Part shown: positions 34,461 to 45,300 of the stretch, piece after piece
Position numbering within the stretch: position 1 is the first letter of the stretch
Layout of the letters: each line of letters starts with the position of its first letter
From: Dichetophora obliterata
Lineage: Eukaryota; Arthropoda; Insecta; Diptera; Sciomyzidae
DNA length: 64,000 nucleotides
Direction of reading: 5' to 3'
NCBI GenBank assembly: GCA_963920525.1
Contig: OY986437.1
Coordinates: 27,592,863-27,656,862 of the forward strand
Notes under the pieces: model-generated
What the model was told of the DNA's origin: nothing
Seen by the model: only the letters and a program-made list of their open reading frames with translations
The model's database searches: none
Position numbers and translations under genes: made by a program

Positions 34461-35059
34461 TTGCGAAAGTATCTCATTTGGTTTGACAATTGGTGGTTCG
34501 TTGTTATTTTTTTGTATATGTTGTGTGAAGTTTTCCCTTTTTTTATTGTGTTCGGTATTTTTTATCCATTCTCCATTGAATGCACTCGAAATAGTTTGTA
34601 TAAAGTTTTAAGAACATATCATTCATATGTTTCAACTGAGTTGAATTGCAATTGAGAACTTGTAAGGGCAATGAGATTATTTCGTTTCTCATTTGGCTGA
34701 ATGAGCAGAAATGATTCATTTCGCCCAATGTAAACGTAGTATTATGGTAGCGATGCCTTATGGTGCAATCTTTTCTGGAAAAAATCTGAAATTTTCCTGC
34801 CGTCTTCAAGAATTCTGGATTTTTTCGGGTTTTTTCTAAAAAATGTTTACCGCAAAAGTATAACAAATGCAGAATTTTCTGACCTGTGGAATTCGACGGC
34901 TCTGCATTTTGTCCTCTAGAAATACCAACATAAAAACAAAATAATATAACTTTGACGGTTCATAGTTTTGCTGTGACAACTGTGAGATCTAAGCATTTGC
35001 TAATTTTGAAAAATATCTGGAATTTATTACAATATCTTGTTGATTAAAGTTGTTAGCAG

Positions 35060-36930
35060 GGAACGCCAATAACGATTATCGCTATTAATCAATCATTTAA
35101 TAACAGTTATTTTTTGATCGATATTTTTTCGAACAGAAATAAAAGTTATTTTTTGGTCGTTATTTTTTTCAGTCAGAAATAAAAGTTATTTCTTGGCCAT
35201 TATTTTTTTCAATCAGAAATAAAAGTTATTTCGTTGTCATTACTTTTTCCAATCAGAAATAAAAGTTATTTTGTGTTCGTTGTTTTTTTTTTCTGTTAAG
35301 CCTAGTACTCTGTTCGTTTGCGTGAAATTTCGCTGGCAACATCTATTTATTTGTTGCGTGAAATTTCTGACTTAAAGTTTGTTGCGAGGAATTTCTATGG
35401 CAACGTTTTTCAGAGAGACTCAGAGAATAAGTTGTGAGATTTCATATGATATCTCTCTTTTCACATCAAAATAAATAGGCAGTACAATTAAATTATCGTG
35501 AAAAAATGTTGCTCAAAAACATGTTGCGAAAATTTCACGCAGCGGAACAGAGTACTGCTCTGACGAACAGGTTGTGAAAATTTCCACGCTTGTTTCGCAG
35601 CTGTCACTTTTTGTGTGGAGATTTGAGTGGAATTTCACATGAAACTGAACAGAGTACTATGCTTTAGAAATAAAATTTATTTCTTGGTCATTATTTTTTC
35701 GATCAAAAATAACAGTTATTTTTGACCGTTATTTTTAAATCAGAAATAAAAGTTATTTCTTGGTCGTTATTTTTTCGAACAGATATAAAAGTTATTTTTT
35801 GGATAAAATATAATAGTTATTTTTTGACTGAAATAATTTCTTTCAAAAAAATAACATATCCATTAGACAAAATTTGTTTAAATTTGATATTTTGAGAGTG
35901 CTGAGAGCTAATCTTAATTTGAATATTAAAAAAAGTGTAAACAAAAATTATGAATTGCACTTAAAGTGGGAAAATGGTGACAAAAGTTGAAAAATTTTAA
36001 GGAAATTTGAAGTTTATAAGAATAATAAATACTCGTATAATACAAAATTTAATTAGATTTTTTTAAGTTTTCTGTTTTTTCGGTCCTGAATTATAGCTTA
36101 AATTTTTTTCTCGTTCAATAATATAAAAAAAAAACTTATAAAATGTTGTACTTTTTTGAAGGAAAAAATCTGTTACATAACGTATATTATAGTTTATACA
36201 TAGTTATATTATAGTTTGTATACAAAAAACTAAAAACGATTTTTCAGCAAAACAATTATGAATATGTAACAGTTCTCCAGATTTAATAAGTTTTTAAAAC
36301 AAAATCATATATCGTGGGGTTTTCTCACGTTTTCCCTTACACAAAAAATAACTACGGTGCTTGGTTTGTTTTGACAGCAGTTTGGCTTTTTCCTTGGTTG
36401 TATTTCGTTTGTTTCCTAATAAGACAATAAGATTAATTTGCTTTGTTTCGTTGCAACTGCTCTTTTGTAATTTCGCTAATAGAGATAATGTTATAAGAAG
36501 AGTTGAGTTAAGAAAAGTAAAGAAAAGTCATGAGTCTAATCGAAAAATTCGATCAAAAAATAACTTTTAATTCTGATCGCAAAAAATAACGGTAAAAAAA
36601 CTTTTATTTCTGATCGAAAAATAACGCTAAAAAATAACTGTTATTTCTGATCGAAAAAATAATGACCAAGAAGTAACTTTTTATTCTGATTTAAAAAATT
36701 AACGATAACAAAATAGCTTTTATTTCTGATTGAAAAAATAACGACCACGAAACAACTTTTATTCCTGATTGAAAAAAATAACTACCGCGAAATAACTTTC
36801 ATTTCTGATTGAAAAAAGTAATGACCAAGAAATAACTTTTATATCTGATTTAAACAAATTATGGCCAAGAAATAACTTTTATTTCTAATCGAAAAAATAT
36901 CGATAAACAAATTATTGGTTTGAGGTGATT
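35060..36930. repeat. Palindrome of tandem 44-bp units
   Basis: From about 35090 to 35290 and 35665 to 35830, units of the type 'cagaaataaaagttatt' plus 'ttggtcgttattttttt' repeat about every 44 bases. From about 36550 to 36910 the same unit recurs in reverse complement (GATCGAAAAAATAATGACCA). The outer parts also mirror (ATAACGATTATCGCTATTAA against ATATCGATAAACAAATTATT, loosely). About 700 bp of unrelated AT-rich DNA forms the centre. This is a fold-back structure; the left arm is interrupted by a MITE at 35303. Confidence 0.65.
35303..35659. mobile_element. MITE with TAGTACTCTGTTC ends
   Basis: Left TAGTACTCTGTTC, right GAACAGAGTACTA; a further GAACAGAGTACT lies at about 35545. Contains repeated GTGAAATTTC/GAAATTTCACGC motifs. 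It is inserted in the left arm of the tandem-unit palindrome. The target duplication is unclear. Confidence 0.65.
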
Positions 36931-37934
36931 TTTATATTTAAAGCCATGAAAAGAAAATCATGTCAAAAATGGAGCCTCAAGCTCTCTAGCGTCACATTGC
37001 TATATTTAAAAGAATTATACAAAAACTTTTCATATAAATTTTTTGATATAAAATTTCAAAAATAATCGTAATTTTCGGTTCCTCGTTATTAGTTTTATTA
37101 AAACTGATATGCTCGATGAATATTTGTCGAAAATTACCTGCATTCGGGATTCAAAACCAAAGTGCAATCAACATCAAATGAAAAAATGTTGCATTTTTTC
37201 CGTTCTTTTCTCAGCTCAAAAAAAGGTCAACATTCTGTAAATTCAGGTCAGAATCTACAAAGTTTTGCATTTTATGAGGGCAACATTTTTTTCAGAAAAT
37301 AATGCGCTATTAGTGAGCAAAGTTTTTCTTTGAGGGCCATTTTTTTAGTCCTGGTTTAAACCTTATTTAACTTTAGATTAGTTGAACGTAGATTAAAACT
37401 AACCTGACCTTAGCTTCAGTATCTGTTTTTCAGTGCTGTTTAAAAATGTCGTAGTTAAGGATATTTAAATTCCGTTACTGTTGACTCCGCTGAATGTGGC
37501 CAAATGGCTGCTTTTAGCAGGTACAACTATTGAGTATGTAATATGCTGTACGTAACTGATCAATTTTTGATTAACTCAACACGTTGTAAGCATATTAAGG
37601 GTATTCTTGATCCAGTGCACTTGCCTGTTCAGTTGAGGACTTGTACACTTTACAAAAACAAAGTACTCCTACGTCAAAAATTTGCAAAAGTACATTTTTA
37701 CTGTAGCCTCAAACTTGAGGACGTGATCAGATGCAACATTTGAAAGTTTGTATTCCAATTACTTGACTAATGTATTTAAAGATTTAACACAAAACCTTTA
37801 ATTCAACTATTATATATACTATAGTACACATAAATAAAATTATATAAATATCTTGTTTGAAACATACAAAAAATTCTTTATTTATGCTTAGAAATTAGCA
37901 TGAGCTATCTGAGGTGTTTTGTACAAAATATATT
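36931..37934. other. Non-coding, with one MITE half at 37597-37735
   Basis: AT-rich sequence without exon signals. 37597-37735 matches the left half of the 55264-55534 MITE (CAGTGCACTTGCCTGTTCAG, CTTTACAAAAACAAA) but lacks a right end. Confidence 0.5.
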
Positions 37935-38796
37935 AGGGGTATTCACAATGTGGCGTATTTGTGACAAATTTTTAATAATTTTACAATATTTACAAATTAT
38001 TGTGAACGAACCTTCAACAGAGTCCCGTATTATTAAAATTAGCTGTTTTTGGTATGTACTTTGGTATGGAAATATAAATTGATATCATGAAGAAAATTAT
38101 AAAAAAATTAAAACGAAGCACTAACTAATTAGGCAATTCACATTTCATGCTAATTAGAGTTTAGTGTGCTAATTCTGAGATGTACTATTTTGCCTGTTAA
38201 TTTTTTGTTTTTGTTTTTCATATAAACACAAGTTAAACCGGTGTGTTAAATGTTGCCACTTTTGTACATGCCCTAAGGCATGCTTTTGTAGATTGTTATT
38301 GTGTTATTTCGTGAACAGCTTTTTTGCGTGAATCAAAAAAAAGTTGGCTGGAATATTAAATTGAATTGTTTAACTTTTAATAGAATCCAAAATATTTGAG
38401 CTGCATATTAAAGATTCCAGCGCTGTTTTCAAACTACAACTTAATACATTTCACTTAAGTTGTGCTCACAATTGGTAAAAATTAGTACATTATAATATTA
38501 GTTTATTAAAACATTACAATGTACTGTGAATTGCCCAAATGCTAATTTTTATTAATTAAACAGCTTAGCCGGTAACTTAATCTATGTTTAGTAGAAATGC
38601 TTTTGCGATCAGCTGATCAAATAAACAAATAAATTTCCGAAGAATACAATAGGGTTTCGTCGTTGTATTTTTGCCACAAGGTTGTATTTAAACACTATGC
38701 ATTTTGTTTTTGTAATTTTACAAAATTTACAACAAACATAAAATTTAGCAAAAGTACACAATACAGCGGCAAATATACCACATCGTGAATACCCCT
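37935..38796. mobile_element. AGGGGTATTCAC element, ATT duplication
   Basis: Left AGGGGTATTCACAATGTGG, right read inward AGGGGTATTCACGATGTGG. Flanks are ATT at 37932-37934 and 38797-38799. 862 bp of AT-rich interior with no coding frame. Same terminal hexamer class as 55264-55534. Confidence 0.8.
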
Positions 38797-39689
38797 ATTG
38801 TACATCACTAATAGTCGAATTGTGCTTATATTCAATCGAAAATAGATGCCAAAAATAAAATCAATCGGTCTCTCATCCAATCAATTGCATTATTATTTAA
38901 AAAATTAATAATTTTTGCGTAACACTTTTTCTCGGCATGTTTTCTTCTTTCCTTTTGCTAGCCGGTAGCAATAACAAACAGCTGATTTGTTTCATGAAAT
39001 ATTTATTTCATGAAAGTATAACTTCGATAGTTTGCGTATCTAAAGTAACTTATCTTGGCAATTTTAACCTTTTAATCGGATTTTGCTCTAAGCCAAATTT
39101 AACCATATTTAATTGAAAAATTGAATATATACTTTTTAATGTGAAACAATACTCAAACCGATGAACCGAAAAAAATGAGGTAACTATTTTAGTACTTTGA
39201 AAGCTCTTTTACCGAGCGTTTTTAATAGGATATAGATGTATTATTTAATACTAACATAAAAGCCTTCCTACGATAGGTCCTCCGCACACTTCCTTTTTGG
39301 AGCCTTTTGCCGAAAGAACTTTTTCTCTTTTTAAAGCTTGACTTGATTTTTGCAAAATACAAATGTACCACTTTAAATAACATTTTACGTATTGAAGAAG
39401 TGCTGAAAAATTAGTTCAAGTGTAAAAGTGCAAAAAGTCGAGTTTGGTAACAATCATATTCATACACAACTTTACAAACTGGCCTTGCAACCAACCGTCA
39501 TATACGTAGCAACTCAGGTGTCGTTTTGCGGCTGATACGTTTATATTTTTTGGTACAATCGACTCAAAAGCTTTTCATTAAATTCATAATAACTTTTTTA
39601 TTAAAGGATGAAAAAAAGAGGGAAGTTAGATCAAAAACGTACTATTGTAAAAACCCAATATTGTCACTGATAAGTATTAAATATATTTT

Positions 39690-39910
39690 CTGAGCATACT
39701 TTCAGGCTGAACATTTTGAGAAAAGTGTGTCTTGTAAAATTACTTTACTGTCAAAAAATAATTACAATTTGAGAAATACTTGTATGTGGAGCAGCATGCT
39801 TGACTGTTATGTATTAAGATGTGCATACTTTCAGGCTGAACAGTTTGAGAGATATTGGACACGGAGCAGCGTGCTTGCCTTTTATATATTAAAATTTGTA
39901 CACAAACTAT
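39690..39910. repeat. Imperfect ~125-bp duplication
   Basis: GCATACTTTCAGGCTGAAC occurs at about 39697 and 39822; GGAGCAGC(A/G)TGCTTG occurs in both units. Two units only; no coding meaning assigned. Confidence 0.55.
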
Positions 39911-40016
39911 CGAGAACTTGACTTCTGAGCTTCTAAGACCACTCCAAACGGCTAATGTTCTCAAGACGTTTTATGCCAGTTTTTATTCTCTGAGCTTTTC
40001 TCACTTATATTATTAA

Positions 40017-40501
40017 CCCTTTGACGACGAATAGGTTAAAGATAACCCATTTACATTTTTAAGTCGTGGGAGCGCAATTTACGAGGTATTTTCATAAAGT
40101 TGGGCTTAAAGGGCTATAAATTAATGTGGCTTTAAAGGAGTGCCACATTTTTCGAACTGGTTTTAGTTTTAAGAGAAAGAAAAAACTAGGAAGTCAAAGA
40201 ATTTTTTCCATAGGTATATATTAATCCCGATTTCTCAGAGACTACAGATACAGGGACCACAAACGATTTTTAAATACGAGCGGATATATTTTCTTATCCC
40301 AATTATGTGAAAACCTTTATGAATCAGCTACTCCAACAAAGTAAAAAATAAGTTTTCCGGATGGGTTTTCCGGATTTTTTCAATACTTACAGAAAATTTC
40401 AGTAATACTTTGACTTTTGTATAGAAATGTGCCATCCGTGAGGACAATTCCACAAAAATTTTTTAAAATGTACAGTGGTTTTTTTTGTCGTTGTCAAAGG
40501 G
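40017..40501. mobile_element. piggyBac-like MITE with CCCTTTGACGACGA ends
   Basis: Left CCCTTTGACGACGA follows TTAA (40013-40016); right read inward is CCCTTTGACAACGA. The right flank is TCAT rather than TTAA, so one duplication copy has changed or the assignment is imperfect. Confidence 0.55.
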
Positions 40502-42312
40502 TCATAATTATTAATATCTTAATTTATTTATTTTAACCATAATTATTATGACCGCCGCAAGTAATACACAAATGGGTCTATAATTAAAATCCAAGCCGTT
40601 TGTTACTTTTGAGATGAAGGAATGTGTCAAAAAAAAGCTTTTTGAAAAAAAGCTTATTATTTTGTAATCCTTCTGACTGCTGTTGCCTTCCTTATTGTTC
40701 GAAGAATAAGTGATTTAAGAATATTTAATTTGATGAATTCTTTAAGATTTTTTGCCTTCACAATAAAACACATCGAGTTGCATAAGAATTTCCTGTAGTG
40801 TATTGAGTTGTCTATTTATTTCAGAATTTTTGCTGGTATGTATTACAATTTTACAGCTGTCTATCAAATGAGTAGTTATAGAAATTAAATAAAGTATTGT
40901 TTCTTAAAATGTATTTTCATATTTATTTTGTAAGTATGCTTTTAGCTTGTTTATTCAGTATTTGTGGACGTATGGAATATAGTTCTATTATGCCACGTAA
41001 ATGTTCTCTTCAGTTGTGATAATATTTAAAATAAAAGACTTTTTGCAAAAGCCATGCATATTCATGAATTTCTTATATAAGTTACATGTTTTTTTTTCTC
41101 TCATAAATTATTCATTACACTTCATTATGAGTTCTGTTCAACATATAGGTATGTATATTTTTATTTATTGTGTAATAAATCATGCTTTATATTATTTCTT
41201 ATGAATATTTTAAAAACACTCAAATTTACATAGATTTTTTTTATAAATATTTATTTTATCTATTAGTTGTAGTTTTATTATATATACTTTGGACAAAATA
41301 TTACAATTTTATGCTTACAAGTTCAACGGTGTAAGGTGTTTTGTTGTTGTTGTTGTTGTTGTTGTTGATCACTACGAAACTACGAATAAGCATTTTGAGT
41401 GCCAAGATCCTAATATAATAAAACCATTTTGTAGCTGCCATTTTACTTTAAACTTCAAACTCAGCCCAGGTCGTTGCCTAGTTACTGACTCACTGACTGA
41501 CTGACTGACTGAAATTACGTCTATTTGCAAAATTAGTTTTGTCGATAAGTTTAACAAAGTCGTTTTGTGTATATATTAGCTTTTAAATGTTTAAGTAATA
41601 ATTTCAATACTTATTATTTTTCTCTTAGTATTTTGTTTTTTTTTTTTTTTTTTTTTGTTTACATATATATATATTACATAAATTGTACATCTAGCAAAAG
41701 TTACATATATTCATTAAACGTTTTATAATGATAATAATATATAAGTATATATTTTGTATGCATGTATATTTATATATAATGTTTTGTAAACATCTATTCA
41801 AAACTTTGAAAACTTTAGGTTTTATAATTATTGTTTTTGAATCGGGCACAACTTTCCCTCGATTTAGAAAAGAATTGTTAAAAATGCATTTCTTTTTAAA
41901 TAGATACAATATTAAAATGTAGTTATAAGCAAATGAAAAAATGTGTAAATAAATAAAGTACAAGTTCGAATAAGAAAATACTCAAATATATGCGAATTTA
42001 TGCTTAATTTTAAGAAAATATTTGAATTGTTTTAAAAGACTACCTTGGTTATAAGGTTCATAAGTTGCAAGAATGCCATTAACCTTAGTATTAGGTTGGG
42101 ATAAAAAATTTTCTTCTTAATAGAAAAATCGAATGTGAACAGAATACAAAGTTATAAATGTAAGATTTGAAAATAAGAATATTTAAACCATGAATTAAAT
42201 GAGATTTTTTGAAGCGTACGCTTCTGCTTAATATGTGTAGAAAATACCTTGTCGTTATATCATTTTAAATAATTTTAAATTATTTAATGCGTTATATGTA
42301 TATATCATTAGT
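40502..42312. other. Non-coding region with simple repeats
   Basis: AT-rich DNA containing a (TTG)n microsatellite at about 41340-41367, a (GACT)n run at about 41489-41511 and a poly-T tract at 41636-41656. It presumably includes the 3' UTR of the minus-strand precursor gene near 42312. No other exon seen. Confidence 0.5.
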
Positions 42313-45300
42313 TTATAGTCCAATTTCTCGCATAGCGCTGTACAGACATGAATTCTTGAGACATTCTTTGGGACCCAGTTGAGGTCCTGGCGTTCCGCGT
42401 AGTATCATTAAGACTGATCGTGCGGCTGCTTGACAATCGTTACTGTGACCACATATGGCATCAGCTTCGGCTAGGTATTGATAGTCGCATGCTACTTGGG
42501 AGGTACCCTGAAATATAAACAAAATAAATTTGGATAAATATTGAATTGCTGAAAACTACTTTCATTTGTCAAACAATTTTACTTGAGGCGGCATTATGTT
42601 AAAAATTAGAGCTCGAATAAAAATATCATTTTGATGAAGAAGTTTAGCAACATGTGGGATATAATATAGCAACTTTGTTTCAAGTTTTTGTTGCTATGAA
42701 AAGCTTTGGACGGTTCAAGCAAGGATTTAATGGGTTGGTAAATTTGGTCACCTTGAATGGACAAATGTGTATTTTTAGTGCCTAATTGTTCAGAATCAAA
42801 AGAAATATTGACCGTTACTTAGCCTACGGACTCCGATGCACAACTGGTGCTCTAACAGATTCTATAATAACTGATAAGTACAAGTATTTATTAATACTAG
42901 TATCGCCTGCGGTCGAAATTAAGAATAAAGAATGTTAAGACACTCTAGCGTAGATTTGAGAAAACAGAACATAGATTAAAGATGCATAGTGAAGATGTCA
43001 GCACTCGTTTGTTATTTTTGTAGCGTTTAAGTTTGTGTACTTGAACGCAAACACAAACCATAAACTCTTTACTATTATCGCATAAAAATGAACACAAACT
43101 TTGTCATTCCGTAGCATCACTGGAAGAAGCGCTTAGCAAAAATTTGTTCAACAGAGCTCATATCTCTCCAGAATTAACCTCTAAGGGCTATTTTGTTCAC
43201 AAAGGGCATAAATATGATTTAATTTGGGGATAACTATTTCTAGGTTAATTTTATACCAAGCGTATAAATCGGGAGATAAAAAAGTGGTTTTGTTCACATT
43301 TTATCCCATCTTTATGCTTAGAGCATAAATTCGCTCTCAGTTTATATCGATTTCCATTGGAATGTTAGAGTGTTGCTCATTAATTAAAAAATGTGTGGGG
43401 ATTTTTGGTTTATTTTTGCGAATTTGAGGGTTAGAGTGAACACTACAGTGACACATATTCGTATAAACGCACTCTTAATTTTAAATTTGCTACCTTCTCT
43501 CTCTTTTATTAATGCATTATTCAAAACAAATTCAAACTCATATTGTTCACTAAACTAACGGAAATTTGTACTGAGTGCAAAAAGCTGTTTTCGTTGTTGT
43601 TGTTTTATATAAATCAATTCAGTTTAAATATTTTACTAGAAACAAGTACACATTCCTTTAAACGCACCTGAATAAGGAGGTCGAAAATATATTAGTGGTT
43701 TAAAGAAATAAGTATTTGCTTGTATTTAATTAACAATTGGTAAGTTTTGTTTAATTTAAATGTAAAAATATTTTCTTAATGATATTTTTTTAAGATTTTA
43801 TCAAAATGCCAAAGGGAAAATACCTCAATGACACAGAAAAAGTCCAAATCAACCTGTACCATAAAGAGGGTTATTCAAATCGGGAAATTGGGCGGAGACT
43901 AGGAAGATCAGAAGCAGTCGTCCGCTCTTTTTTAAAAAACGGTGTTAATTATGGAGTAAAAAAATCCACGAAAGGCAATCGAAAACTGAGTATTCGCCAA
44001 GTTAATCAAATTAGGAAGGAAGCCACCACAAGTTTTTTGAACTCAACTCAAATAAAAGAAAAATTAGATCTTCCAGTGACAACGAGGCACATTGCACACA
44101 TTTTACGTAACTCAGATAACGTTAAATGGAAAAAACCGGTGAGCAAGCCTGTGTTGAAGCCGCATCACAAAAAGGCGCGCTTAGACTTCGCCCAAAAACA
44201 CATGCAATGGTCAACTGAGTGGGACAATGTTGTGTTTTCCGACGAAAAAAAATTTAACTTAGATGGCCCAGACTCTTACAGCTGTTATTGGCATGATTTG
44301 CGAAACAATGACGTACGTATGTCAAAAAGAAACTTTGGTGGTGGCAGCGTTATGGTGTGGGCGGCATTTTCATCTAGAGGTAAAGCAAATATCTGCTTTG
44401 TGCCGCCCAAAATGAATTCTAAAAAATACACGGAATTGTTGGATGATGCTCTCATTTCATTTTTGGATGATAAAATGGATGAAGACAGTATTTTTCAACA
44501 GGATAATGCTGCCATTCACGTTTCTAAAGAGGCATTAAAGTGGTTTGAAGAGCACAACATCCCACTTATGAAATGGCCTGCATGCAGTCCCGATTTGAAT
44601 CCGGTGCAGAATCTTTGGGGATGCATACCACGCAAAATCTATGGACAAAAAGCCCAAGGACACCTTTACAAAACCGTGCTAGAGCTCAAGTTGGCCATTA
44701 AGGAAGCTTGGGAAGATTTAGATCGTCAGTTGCTGGAAAATTTAGTGAAGTCGATGCCGAATCGTATATTTGAAGTAATAATAAAAATGGTGGACCAATT
44801 AATTATTGAAAATTAAATAAATACCCATTCCTATTGAAAATTAAGTTGATGCGTTTAAACGAATATGTACTTGTTTTAAATAAAATATTTAAACTGAAAT
44901 GATTTATATAAAACAACAACAACGAAAACAGGTTTTTGCACTCAGTACAAATTTCCGTTAGTTTAGTAAACAATATGAGTTGGAATTTGTTTTGAGTAAT
45001 GCATTAATAAAAGAGAGAGAAGGTAGCAAATTTAAAATTAAGAGTGCGTTTATACGAATATGTGTCACTGTAGGTAAAAATGGATCGCTGATTTTGCCTT
45101 TGATGTCAGAATTTCAAAATTCTAAAATTTTTCTATACAGGGCTGCCAACTTAACATTTTTTTAAGAATTTTAAACATGAAGAAACAGTATTCAGGGTTT
45201 TCTTGAGTATTTCTTGTTTATTAATGCGAATTCAACTCTGGGAGAAACATTAGGTAAAATTGGGTCGCTGATTCCGAATCCGTTACCAGAATTTCAAAAC

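Larger units (their letters stand above)
31860..34741. mobile_element. TACTACGTTTA element, 2.9 kb, TTA duplication
   Basis: Left end TACTACGTTTATATTGGG, right end read inward TACTACGTTTACATTGGG. Flanks are TTA at 31857-31859 and TTA at 34742-34744. Subterminal ATGACTCATT / ATGAATCATT also mirror. The interior has no recognisable transposase but contains nested elements 33076-34041 and 33092-33577 and a smaller inverted repeat (34054-34460). Confidence 0.8.

Noticed and set aside
34271..34655. Overlapping Phe/Leu-rich plus-strand frames
   Set aside because: Products of T-rich DNA inside an element; no splice or family evidence.
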